Part shown: positions 15,801-22,824 of the stretch, one piece after another
Numbering within the stretch: the first letter of the stretch is position 1
Layout of the letters: every line of letters begins with the position of its first letter
From: a virus
Strand: one strand, 5' to 3'
IMG/VR virus record: IMGVR_UViG_3300043449_001016
Span: 1 to 22,824 of that record
DNA length: 22,824 nt
The notes under the pieces: generated by a model
Seen by the model: the letters and a program-made list of their open reading frames with translations, nothing else
Told to the model about the DNA's origin: nothing
Database searches by the model: none
Position numbers and translations under genes: made by a program

Positions 15801-17182
15801 AAGTAGATTTTATGCCTCCTCCTTTGGGGCTGCAATCACTCACGAGCCACTATGGAATGTTATTTGGGGTCGATGGACAACGAGTGAAGTGGACACCTAT
15901 TGGACAACCTGACGCTTGGCCCGATGTTTTCTATTATGACTTTACCTATAGGCCCCTAGCCCTATCAAGTTTTGGTACGGGTATCATTGTTCTCTGCGAA
16001 GATGCCATTTACCGAATAGACGGTAACAGGCCATCTGAAATGTCGCTATCTAAAACTAATGCCAACGAAGGCTGCATTGCCCCCTACACCATTCAAAAGA
16101 CCAATAAGGGTCTAATCTACCTCAGCAAACGAGGGTTAATGATGTTTAATGGTATGGATGCTGAATGTATTACTGACAATAGGATTCCCAGTAATATGCT
16201 ACTTGGCCCAAGCAAACTTGAAAATCCTGTTGATTTCTGGTGGGTGCCAACTAAACTAGGATACTTCTATGGCAATTTCGCCTTCAATGACGGAGTTTAC
16301 TTTACCGATGAAAGTGCTAACCGATTTTACCAAACTAATCCTATTCCTTCCGCTATTTATGATATTAAATCTTTTTATCATAATGGTCGCTATTACCTTG
16401 TTTATACAACAAGCGATTTCTACTCTGCTCACACTACGCTTTGTGTTGATCTCCAAATTGAAGGCTTTCCTATCACGACCTTGGGCCTGAAACCTATTGA
16501 TGTCATTGTTAATGAATTAGATGATGCTTATGCTTTATTTGGCAATCAAGGTAATGGTGACTTAACTAACCTATCGACCTTTAAGGCTCAGAACTCCGAA
16601 GCCGAGCCCTTTGTAACCGAAGAAACCTATACCGTTCCCTCTAGCCCCTATGCGGTAACCGTCATCAATTCAGCCACTTATGTATCTAACCAAAGTGTTT
16701 ATAACTCTACCGATAGTGTTTTAATGACTGAAGTTGCAAGTAGCCCATCTACTAACGAATATACAGTCACGAATGGGGTTTATACCTTTGGTTCTGCCAA
16801 TCAGGGCAAACAAATTATTATTACCTATCAGTTTGCATTTGCTACAAATACTGGACTTAGTATATGGAAATTGTTTAATGGCAAAAGCAATATGCCTCTT
16901 GTTATTCGTTCGGGTCAAAAAGGTTTTGGTAATACCACCGAAAGAAGGAAGTATGAACATCTTGAGTTCTACGGTAACGGAACGCTTTATGCACGATGCT
17001 ATATTGATGCAAGCCGCATTGGTGATGACATTGTAACTCTTTCCGAGGTACCAACTAAGGCAAGGAAGTTTAATATACCCAAGGGGCAAAGAATAGGTTA
17101 CAACTTAGACTTTGAAGCCTACGGAGATACGGATAGGCTAGTTGTTGAGTATGGATATACAGATATGGAGAGTCCTTCGTAA
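12854..17182 (+). CDS. large tail nozzle-like protein with beta-repeat insertions
   Basis: The start is the ATG at 12854, in an ATGA overlap, giving 1442 residues; the frame extends upstream but shadows the previous gene. In order: an N-terminal part (RLDFSGGVNVIADKS, 6-20), a fibronectin III-like segment at about 125-225, a weak FCCH-like segment at about 325-397, and at least four Gly-rich beta repeats at about 505-571, 586-648, 708-767 and 780-858 (GYTAGTY, GSGAT, SNY-AGD). The part from about 985 to 1200 (PLGLQSLTSHYGMLFGVDGQ, WTPIGQPDAWP, YRIDGN) resembles the beta-propeller of P22 gp10 or T7 gp12 tail nozzles. Another beta insertion is at about 1256-1328. It should close the short tail. 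Confidence 0.78.
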   Translation: MTKQIRLDFSGGVNVIADKSVLPDKFGTVMDNVDVRSGFPRCFKEPIFNQIVANTDTTKIFNFRGRWIYSENWRDYVADFINGIERIYWTESINSVGYDGDGDLAPQKMIEGTEVPLGTARPTTPPIISLGKTIVPVLNKPVVLPTGGLSEGSYFYAVSAVFGKGTGTPSNIVNVTIAANQTGNIKISWSSVQDAVGYIIWGRVNSYTGMKKIESVTSAITSWVDNGAITPKGDNPNDYFDNSPVSYVYTYERDVNSVTNESGLSEISDRTTTNISRNVTRNFLNDGYFSQPTAVDISTDDGYAFTVEPRPSTVDTLPYYVPIEIVGTESNAELNQVLFTTLGPHRLTTDDEIIFTGSAWQSPAYNNQRYKVIVTSTTQFAILNIPEFTDQMSGGLITDGYTFVPASGGIQATNTFSVFTETGEGTGAVFNVTFYEPPVGPVDSVVDTVTVTTAGDGYKIGDVVYIEIEPIPYQGQPAPESIEEGASSTAITNVGSGYPKPNSIKTLWIQNGGLGYTAGTYNSVALTNVTSSGSGATVNLTVDASGIISNVSLVNLGSNYLAGDVLTATVTGGSGIQFYVFETNSGIYSDIAITGGSGVGAKATITVNSAGQMAQVEVTDGGTGYTNSDTNLSVSGLTTGSGALLNVLSTQTDYVRQYFTITEVNSNNEVSICRSRITISPVPTEGTINDGDAMYLNMSDSAIGRINRITFLGGNGYKDGLYSDIPLTSSATGSGATANITVSGGVVTGVDIEDQGLNFVVDDVIAPTPQSLNSLYSIKTKTLTAGGTGYANGGSQTFSNVPLTGGSGTLATAQIVVSSGIVTAVTITNVGQNYTVGNTLSANNANLGGSGSGLVITVNSVYIGSGASITVTTIEDAEVLNDLYRVYTTDLDGNPIPEGSFDINEYIGAWVTPTELGASAKWVPFNGYYRYWNLYRTGAAGAFQLVDQIDIFSSNYTDTISTQYLGTTPSSYYTETGIFGPVQVDFMPPPLGLQSLTSHYGMLFGVDGQRVKWTPIGQPDAWPDVFYYDFTYRPLALSSFGTGIIVLCEDAIYRIDGNRPSEMSLSKTNANEGCIAPYTIQKTNKGLIYLSKRGLMMFNGMDAECITDNRIPSNMLLGPSKLENPVDFWWVPTKLGYFYGNFAFNDGVYFTDESANRFYQTNPIPSAIYDIKSFYHNGRYYLVYTTSDFYSAHTTLCVDLQIEGFPITTLGLKPIDVIVNELDDAYALFGNQGNGDLTNLSTFKAQNSEAEPFVTEETYTVPSSPYAVTVINSATYVSNQSVYNSTDSVLMTEVASSPSTNEYTVTNGVYTFGSANQGKQIIITYQFAFATNTGLSIWKLFNGKSNMPLVIRSGQKGFGNTTERRKYEHLEFYGNGTLYARCYIDASRIGDDIVTLSEVPTKARKFNIPKGQRIGYNLDFEAYGDTDRLVVEYGYTDMESPS

Positions 17183-17466
17183 TGTATCATCGAATATCTC
17201 AAATTAATGTAGAAGAAGTCAACAGGGTCTTAAGGATTATTCAAGACCAAATGCCAAATATTCAAGATAATAACAAGGGAAGAACCGATACAATACCAAG
17301 TATAGGTGCAATAAATGAAACCAATGCAAGTGGTATATTTATAGTTACAGAGTCAACACCTATTGGCTTAACCAACATTACACCGATTAACTTATCTGTT
17401 TCAGTTAGCACTACCTACCCGACCTTTGGATGGGGTTCTAATTGGGGCAATAACTGGGGTCTATAA
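17182..17466 (+). CDS. small protein with Trp-Gly C-terminal tail
   Basis: This 94-residue protein starts in a TAATG overlap, with GGAGAG at 17168-17173. Residues 1-30 form a helix-like segment (QINVEEVNRVLRIIQDQMPN). The middle is polar, followed by a beta-like stretch (SGIFIVTESTPIGLTNI) and the end FGWGSNWGNNWGL. The Trp/Gly tail is similar to the end of the protein at 9902-11251, which points to a common docking role or a shared assembly partner. No family is recognised. It is followed by another TAATG overlap, so it is made together with the nozzle and fibre genes. Confidence 0.6.
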   Translation: MYHRISQINVEEVNRVLRIIQDQMPNIQDNNKGRTDTIPSIGAINETNASGIFIVTESTPIGLTNITPINLSVSVSTTYPTFGWGSNWGNNWGL

Positions 17467-18182
17467 TGAGTCAAATTACAGGGCCCGTATTTAGTATATT
17501 TGGGGGTCAGACCAACGACGGCGAGTCTCAGTGGAGACAGGCCACCAATCAAGCCCTATCTAAGATTGATGCGACCATATCCCTATCTGTTACCAATATG
17601 AATCAACTTGTAGTTCCTGAGAATCCCATATTGGGCGATAGGTATATGATCGGCTCAGGGGCTTCGGGGGTATTTGCGGGTAGAGCCAACCAACTAGCCG
17701 TTTATGGGTATTCAGCGAATGGAACACAACAGTGGAATTACTATGCCCCAATTAACGGTTTAGTGGCCTACGAAACATCTACTACTTATACTTGGGTTTA
17801 TCAAACATCAACGACTTCTTGGGTTCCTAAACCCGTTGTTTCGGCTGCCTTTATTATTCCCAATGTGGGTTGGGTATCTGGTTCATCTTATACAACAGCA
17901 AACAATTCACTTGTAACAGTTGACTCTATGAGCAATGGTACGTTTGCCTCAGTTAAATACACTATACAAATTAAATTTCAGACTCATTATCAGGTTTCCG
18001 AGTTGTTATTAACTTCGTCAAGCAATACAGCCTATATAACTGAGTATGCTAAAATTACTTCAGGAACAGACCTTGGTTCTTTTGATGCAAGAATAAACTC
18101 TGGCAACATTGAACTACGATTTCAACCTACTCAAAACTCCGCAATGACCTTGAGAATTATGAAAACCGAAATATTTATTTAA
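17466..18182 (+). CDS. fibre-associated protein with DUF2793-like region and shared C-terminal domain
   Basis: This 238-residue protein starts in a TAATG overlap. The part at about 45-112 (PENPILGDRYMIGSGASGVF, NQLAVYGYS, WNYYAPINGLVAYE) matches the DUF2793-like pattern found in tail and fibre proteins, with a Gly-Asp-Arg-Tyr turn and a Trp-x-x-x-x-Pro strand. The C-terminal part at about 148-234 is a beta domain (SVKYTIQIKF, AYITEYAKITSG, LGSFDARINSGNIELRF) that is clearly related to the end of the next gene and to a domain common at the ends of phage structural proteins. The N-terminus (QWRQATNQALSKIDATI) may form a trimer helix. A receptor-binding or fibre-connecting role is likely; the host target is unknown. 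Confidence 0.68.
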   Translation: MSQITGPVFSIFGGQTNDGESQWRQATNQALSKIDATISLSVTNMNQLVVPENPILGDRYMIGSGASGVFAGRANQLAVYGYSANGTQQWNYYAPINGLVAYETSTTYTWVYQTSTTSWVPKPVVSAAFIIPNVGWVSGSSYTTANNSLVTVDSMSNGTFASVKYTIQIKFQTHYQVSELLLTSSSNTAYITEYAKITSGTDLGSFDARINSGNIELRFQPTQNSAMTLRIMKTEIFI

Positions 18183-18191
18183 GGATATAAA

Positions 18192-19334
18192 ATGGCCACC
18201 GCAAAACAGTTTAAAGCACTATACGGAGTAGACCTTAATACTCAGACCATCACCAACGGAACTTGGACTGGAAACACTATTCCTGTTGCCTATGGTGGAA
18301 CGGGGACGGCTACAGGTTCTATTACAGGTACGGGTGCATTAACTTTTACATCAGGTGGTTCAAACACTAGCGTAAATTTAGTACCCCTTGGAACAGGTAC
18401 GGTTACGGTTCCTTCTGGTTACGAAGGTCGTGCTGGTTTTGGTAACACATCATTGGTAAATAAAGCCTATGTGGATACCGTTGCTCAAGGATTATCCGTT
18501 AAGGGTGAAGTAAGATTAGCCACCGCAACAGGTGGAAATATTAATTTAGGAACGGGAACTCTTCTTGTTATTGATGGAGTTCAAACGATTGCGGGCGATA
18601 GAATTCTAGTTAAAAATCAAACCAACACTTATGAAAATGGTATTTATGTTGCTGCTTCGGGTGCTTGGGCACGTTCTAGCGATGCCGATACGAAGGCTGA
18701 TTTATCTTCAGCGTTTGTGTTCGTTCAAGCAGGAAGTAGCAATGACAATACGGGTTGGGTATGTACGCTTAATGACACCGATGCGGGAACACTTTGGAAT
18801 CCTGGCGATACAGGTGGAACTTATGCGGCTATTGTTTGGCAACAGTTCTCAGGTGCTGGAACCTTTACGGCAGGTTATGGATTAACGCTTAGTGGTTCTG
18901 TTTTCACCATCAATTTGGCTCAAACGGCAGATTTAACCACCGCACAAACGCTTACCACTAAAACCCTAAGTGCCCCTACGGTTGATTCTCAATACACAGC
19001 CACTACCAACGGAAATACCGTATCGGTACAAAGCGTTATTCGACAAACCATTGCGGGTTCTACCACTGATACCCTAGATACAACGGATGCCAGTATCTAC
19101 AAAAGCATTGCTTATATTATTCAAACAACGGATGGCACAGACTACTGCCAAACTCAAATCAATGTGGCTTGGAAAGCGAGTACACAACCTGTTATAACGG
19201 AGTACGGTGGAATTGATACGGGAAGTGTACTTTCTTCCTTTGATGCCGACTTGACTTCTGGAAGTATTAGACTTAGAGTTACTCAATCGGGAACTCGTAC
19301 TTATAAGGTTATTAAATCAGCCTTCACCACTTAA
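18192..19334 (+). CDS. tail fibre protein
   Basis: This 380-residue protein starts after AAGGA, ten bases past the previous gene. The N-terminal part has the common fibre phrase NGTWTGNTIPVAYGGTG (22-38) and SLVNKAYVDTVAQGLSVKGE (87-106). Next comes a well-known fibre domain at about 100-200, with VIDGVQTIAGDRILVKNQ, ENGIYVAASGAWARSSDAD and FVFVQAGSSNDNTGW. From about 290 it has the C-terminal beta domain shared with the previous gene (PVITEYGGIDTG, LSSFDADLTSGSIRLRV). The protein is Thr/Gly-rich, without cleavage motifs. It is probably a trimeric fibre or fibre base. The host receptor cannot be read from the sequence. Confidence 0.78.
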   Translation: MATAKQFKALYGVDLNTQTITNGTWTGNTIPVAYGGTGTATGSITGTGALTFTSGGSNTSVNLVPLGTGTVTVPSGYEGRAGFGNTSLVNKAYVDTVAQGLSVKGEVRLATATGGNINLGTGTLLVIDGVQTIAGDRILVKNQTNTYENGIYVAASGAWARSSDADTKADLSSAFVFVQAGSSNDNTGWVCTLNDTDAGTLWNPGDTGGTYAAIVWQQFSGAGTFTAGYGLTLSGSVFTINLAQTADLTTAQTLTTKTLSAPTVDSQYTATTNGNTVSVQSVIRQTIAGSTTDTLDTTDASIYKSIAYIIQTTDGTDYCQTQINVAWKASTQPVITEYGGIDTGSVLSSFDADLTSGSIRLRVTQSGTRTYKVIKSAFTT

Positions 19335-19364
19335 AATTAATTTTTCATTAGGGATAGTGAACTA

Positions 19365-22295
19365 ATGGGCGTACCGTTTAAAGCAAAAAATGGCTTAGAT
19401 GCCAATAGTAATAAAATTGTTAATGTTGCTAATCCGACTACCTCACAAGATGCGGCAACTAAACTTTATGTAGATAATGCTGTAGGAACGGGTTTACCTT
19501 CTCAGACAGGCAATAGCGGAAAGTTTCTAACCACTGACGCAACAACGGCTTCTTGGAGTTTGGTTCCCGTTGCGGGCATTAGTGCTACGGGCACACCGAG
19601 TGCAACCACCTACCTTCGTGGTGATGGAACTTGGGCTACGGTAGCAGCAGGTGGCGTTACCTCAGTAACAGGCACTTCTCCAGTTGCTTCTAGTGGCGGC
19701 TCAACTCCAGCCATCAGCCTCATCTCAGGCTACGGTGACACACAAAATCCCTACGCCTCTAAGACGGCTAATTATGTTCTTGCAGCACCCAGCGGTAGTG
19801 CGGGTGTCCCAACGTTTAGAGCGATTGTGGCTGCGGATATTCCTACGCTTAATCAAAACACCACAGGTTCTGCAGGTTCAGCCCCTGCTTCGGGAATTAC
19901 AGGGTCAACCTTAGCAAGTGGAGTGACCGCTTCATCGCTAACGAGTGTGGGAACGCTAGGTTCTTTAACGGTTTCAGGTAACGCTACCTTTGATACCAAT
20001 ACGCTGTTTGTTGATGCAACAAACGATAGGGTGGGTGTAGGAACAACCAGTCCTTATAACGCTTTAGAAATATCGGGTTCATCTTCGAGGCTTGGGCTTA
20101 ACAACGGTGGCGGGGCTTCACGCAAGGCACTCCTAATTGAGCCTTTAGGTTATGGTGGAAATACTTACGCAAGATTAGAAAGTTACGATTACGGAACTTC
20201 GACAGGCGGGATTTTAGCCCTCAATGTTACGGGCGGTAATGTAGGTATAGGAACTGCCTCGCCTAGTGCGAAATTAGAATCCGTATCTACCACATCAGGT
20301 GCTGGTGGATGGTATATTGCTGCTCAATTATCAGCGGCAAATTATCCTGCATTAAGATTTGCAGCAACCACACCAAACAAATACTCAAGCATTGGAAATA
20401 ACGGTGATGGAAGCCTATACTTTATGGTTAATGGCACATCGAGTTCCATCGGGACAGAAGCAGCCGTCATAACTGCATCAGGTAATGTAGGTATAGGAAC
20501 AAGTAGTCCATATAATTTACTTGAAGCAACTAAATCAGGTGGTGCAACTATTTCCATTGCTAATTCCTCATCAGGTGCAGGAATTATGTATGGCAAATTA
20601 TCATTTTATTCTACTGCTGCGGCAGGTGCTTATTCAGAATATGGTGGTCAAATCCGTTCGTATTCAGGCATAGGAATTGACTATGGTGATTTACGCTTTT
20701 ATACAGGAAATGGTGCTACAACTGCTGAGCGAGTCCGTATAGACTCTAGCGGTAATGTCGGTATCGGGACTAGTAGTCCAGAAGCGAAACTTGATGTCTT
20801 TGGCAGTAGTTTTAATCTCAGGCCAACTAATACAAATTCCATAGGTCATTTTAATGTAACCAATGGCGTGGGTTCTCCTGTAAGTGTGAGACTTGCTTTT
20901 GGAACAGATAACACAGGTTGGCAGATGCGGTTTGCCAAGAATTATCAAGGAACTTATACGGATTATATGACCATTACGGACAATGGTAATGTCGGTATAG
21001 GAACTGCCTCGCCTAGCCAAAAATTGTCTGTTTCAAATAACATTATATTGGGAACAGCCGTTTCGGGTGCTGGAACTCCCGCCTACATTGATACAGGTAT
21101 TAATTATTCAAATGCAACGACTAGGGATAAGTGCAAGATTTATCTATACAACTCAGGAACAGAGCAATATGGATTCAGCGTAGGTTCTAGTGCGGATATC
21201 CAATATCATTCAAATGGTATTCACGATTTTTATATTGCTAACAGTTTGGCTTTAAGAATTAACTCTAGCGGTAATTTGGGAGTAGGAACTGCGACTCCAC
21301 AAGCAAAACTTTCTGTAACAGGAACAAGTGGTGCATTTAATGATATTGGCATATTTCAAGTAACTTCAGGAACAGGTGCTAGTGCAAATTGGAAACTAAC
21401 TTTTGGAGTAAATGACGCAGGTTACACTTGGATTCAGTCTGTGCTTCCTGCAACTGATCTTAAGCCCTTAGCAATAAATCCAAGTGGCGGAAATGTAAGT
21501 ATTAACACAACTACTTTTGGTTATGCTCTTAATGTTGGCGGAACAATCAACTCCACAGGTGCAATGTCACAAGCGGGTAACCAAGTCCTGCACGCTGGAA
21601 ATTACTCATCTTATGCAATCGCTAGGGGTGGCGATACAGTCGATGGAGTTATTCTTTTTAGAAGTAATAAGGGTAATGGTGTATACCTTTCTAATACCAG
21701 CAATATGCAACTGCAAGCCTATTCTAGTGACGGAGGAACAGCCGCAATGTCGTTCCATCGTGCAGGCCTATACGCTGTAAATATGGGACTAGACCCTGAT
21801 AATGTATTTAGAATCGGTGGTTGGTCTGCACCTGCAAATAGATTACAACTTGATATGTCTGGTAATTTAACAGTTGCGGGTTATGTTAGCGGAACAGAGA
21901 TTTATTCAGGTGGTTGGTTTAGAAACTATAATTCAGGCACAGGATTGTATAATGTTGCAACAGGAAATCATTTTTACTCAGATGGTCAGTATTGGAACGC
22001 TGCCTATAGCGGAACACAAGGAATTCGGTTTAGAAACGGACACGCTGGGGGGATTTTAGGTTACCTCTATGCTGAAACAAGTGGTTATTTTGGATTATTA
22101 ACCAACCAAGGTGCTTGGTCGCTAATGAGCAGGCCTAATGGCGCAGGAATCACTTTTTACGGAACTGAAATCGCTGTTGACCAAACTCTGTATGTTCACG
22201 AAGCAGCCAACAAAACACGAGTACCTAGAACCTTTGTTCAAACAACTGCCCCAAGCGGAACCTTGACAAATGGCGATATTTGGATACAATTCTAA
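19365..22295 (+). CDS. large tail fibre with GNVGIGT-type repeats
   Basis: This 976-residue protein starts after AGGGA at about 19350-19354. The N-terminus (FKAKNGLDANSNKIVNVANP, then AATKLYVDNAV) matches typical fibre attachment segments. The middle part holds at least seven units of the pattern G-N-V-G-I-G-T-x-S-P-x-x-K-L-x-V, beginning near residues 223, 291, 373, 463, 541, 636 and 709, separated by variable beta stretches. The end has HAGNYSSYAIARGGDTVDG (about 743-761) and TFVQTTAPSGTLTNGDIWIQ. Many fibres with these repeats end in a Peptidase_S74 chaperone; none is seen here. It is probably the main receptor-binding fibre. The repeats favour recombination. Confidence 0.82.
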   Translation: MGVPFKAKNGLDANSNKIVNVANPTTSQDAATKLYVDNAVGTGLPSQTGNSGKFLTTDATTASWSLVPVAGISATGTPSATTYLRGDGTWATVAAGGVTSVTGTSPVASSGGSTPAISLISGYGDTQNPYASKTANYVLAAPSGSAGVPTFRAIVAADIPTLNQNTTGSAGSAPASGITGSTLASGVTASSLTSVGTLGSLTVSGNATFDTNTLFVDATNDRVGVGTTSPYNALEISGSSSRLGLNNGGGASRKALLIEPLGYGGNTYARLESYDYGTSTGGILALNVTGGNVGIGTASPSAKLESVSTTSGAGGWYIAAQLSAANYPALRFAATTPNKYSSIGNNGDGSLYFMVNGTSSSIGTEAAVITASGNVGIGTSSPYNLLEATKSGGATISIANSSSGAGIMYGKLSFYSTAAAGAYSEYGGQIRSYSGIGIDYGDLRFYTGNGATTAERVRIDSSGNVGIGTSSPEAKLDVFGSSFNLRPTNTNSIGHFNVTNGVGSPVSVRLAFGTDNTGWQMRFAKNYQGTYTDYMTITDNGNVGIGTASPSQKLSVSNNIILGTAVSGAGTPAYIDTGINYSNATTRDKCKIYLYNSGTEQYGFSVGSSADIQYHSNGIHDFYIANSLALRINSSGNLGVGTATPQAKLSVTGTSGAFNDIGIFQVTSGTGASANWKLTFGVNDAGYTWIQSVLPATDLKPLAINPSGGNVSINTTTFGYALNVGGTINSTGAMSQAGNQVLHAGNYSSYAIARGGDTVDGVILFRSNKGNGVYLSNTSNMQLQAYSSDGGTAAMSFHRAGLYAVNMGLDPDNVFRIGGWSAPANRLQLDMSGNLTVAGYVSGTEIYSGGWFRNYNSGTGLYNVATGNHFYSDGQYWNAAYSGTQGIRFRNGHAGGILGYLYAETSGYFGLLTNQGAWSLMSRPNGAGITFYGTEIAVDQTLYVHEAANKTRVPRTFVQTTAPSGTLTNGDIWIQF
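20031..21536 (+). repeat. dispersed in-frame repeats of the large fibre gene
   Basis: Seven copies of a DNA unit related to GGTAATGTAGGTATAGGAAC begin near 20031, 20235, 20481, 20751, 20985, 21270 and 21489. The copies at 20235 and 20985 are nearly identical for about 35 bases, including the following GCCTCGCCTAG. The units encode GNVGIGT-like motifs at intervals of about 70-95 residues. Confidence 0.8.
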
Positions 22296-22316
22296 CTTAA
22301 CCTTACAGGAGTCTTT

Positions 22317-22475
22317 ATGACCTTCAAACTAGAATTTACCGAGGCAGAATTGAACATCGTGTTCAATGCCCTAACGCAACGCCCCTTCGCTGAAGTGGCT
22401 CAACTTGTTGGAAAACTTCAACAAGATATTCAAAAACAAGCACAAGAAACAAAAATGCCCAAGGAAGGTGAATAA
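22317..22475 (+). CDS. small conserved-type phage protein downstream of the fibre
   Basis: This 52-residue gene starts at an ATG with CAGGAG at 22306-22311. It begins MTFKLEFTEAELNIVFNALT, then RPFAEVAQLVGKLQQDIQKQ, and ends in a charged tail. It is likely all helical, with a Pro-Phe turn in the middle. Short proteins with this plan (MTFKL-FTEAE-N-I--AL---P---VA-LI-KIQ) are widespread in phage tail or fibre regions, but their role is not known to me. It overlaps the next gene by TAATG, which suggests that the two products are made together. Confidence 0.7.
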   Translation: MTFKLEFTEAELNIVFNALTQRPFAEVAQLVGKLQQDIQKQAQETKMPKEGE

Positions 22476-22824
22476 TGGCTCTCAATTATCAATGGTCAAT
22501 TACCGCAATGAGTTGTTACCCGCAGTATGAAGGCCAAACAGATGTGGTTATTTCTGCGACTTGGAATTGCTACGCAACCGAAGTGGTTGAAGGCAAAACA
22601 GTAAGTGGAAATCAAATAGGTGGTTGTATGTTCGTTGTGGATAGCCTCACGGACTTTACTCCGTATGAAGATTTAACCCAAGAACAAGTTCTTGGTTGGT
22701 GTTATGCGGCTAATCCCAGTATGAAGGAAACAGCCGAAACGAATATTCAAAACCAAATTAACGACCAAATCAACCCACCGATTGTTTATCCTCCTTTGCC
22801 TTGGGCACCTCCAGTGCCTCCAGC
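22475..22824 (+). CDS. phage protein with Pro-rich PW segment, 3' end missing
   Basis: The gene starts in a TAATG overlap with AAGGA about ten bases upstream, and the frame is still open at the right edge after 116 codons. The first part reads as beta strands (YQWSITAMSCYPQ, TDVVISATWNCYATEV). It continues with DFTPYEDLTQEQVLGWCYAA, a helix, then QINDQINPPIVYPPLPWAPP. The signature of a strand-rich start, a FT-YEDLT---V--W helix and a late PPLPW is shared by small phage proteins of unknown function, possibly the group listed as DUF7936; I cannot confirm that name. Four cysteines are visible. The role is unknown, possibly virion-linked because of its position after fibre genes. Confidence 0.65.
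   Translation, partial: MALNYQWSITAMSCYPQYEGQTDVVISATWNCYATEVVEGKTVSGNQIGGCMFVVDSLTDFTPYEDLTQEQVLGWCYAANPSMKETAETNIQNQINDQINPPIVYPPLPWAPPVPP

Noticed and set aside
22200-22295. Peptidase_S74 domain at the fibre end
   Set aside because: No Ser-Asp catalytic motif or SDxRLKxN-type sequence is present; the end is short and ends in GDIWIQF.

Overview
The window is part of a bacteriophage or prophage genome and covers the packaging, head and tail genes. The order (small terminase, large terminase, portal, scaffold-like protein, coat, connector proteins, a large nozzle-like tail protein, fibres) fits a short-tailed podovirus of P22-like architecture. I see no tail tube, sheath, baseplate or tape-measure gene. 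The DNA is AT-leaning. Several protein styles (a P22-like portal, glycine-rich beta repeats, GNVGIGT-type fibre repeats) are familiar from uncultured aquatic phages, but the host cannot be named from the sequence.

Region 1 (1-2759) holds tightly packed plus-strand genes: the C-terminal part of an HslV-like peptidase cut by the left edge, a small zinc-ribbon protein, a helix-turn-helix protein, three small unknown proteins (one strikingly acidic) and the small terminase subunit. Most neighbours overlap by a few bases (ATGA or TAATG), which suggests translational coupling.

Region 2 (2760-3101) breaks the pattern. A 76-residue gene lies on the minus strand between the two terminase genes. It has its own good sigma70-type promoter, a Shine-Dalgarno site and tandem terminators, so it looks like an independent transcription unit of the moron type. 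Its promoter overlaps the ribosome site and start codon of terL, and its terminator also faces the end of terS. This is the most interesting feature of the window.

Region 3 (3102-9566) is the head module: large terminase, portal, a small helical protein, a scaffold-like protein, a possible decoration protein and the HK97-fold major coat protein, followed by two stem-loops.

Region 4 (9584-17466) holds a small HeH/SAP-like protein, two connector-like proteins, a small virion protein, a 1442-residue tail nozzle-like protein and a small protein with a Trp-Gly tail. The two connectors carry an FCCH-like beta domain, and the nozzle protein has a weaker candidate.

Region 5 (17466-22824) holds fibre genes: a DUF2793-like protein, a 380-residue fibre that shares its C-terminal domain, a 976-residue repeat-rich fibre, a 52-residue conserved-type small protein, and a last gene cut by the right edge.

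The genes together make a DNA-packaging motor, a procapsid with scaffold, the connector and short tail, and the host-contact fibres. No tRNA, rRNA, insertion sequence, integrase, CRISPR array or attachment site was found.
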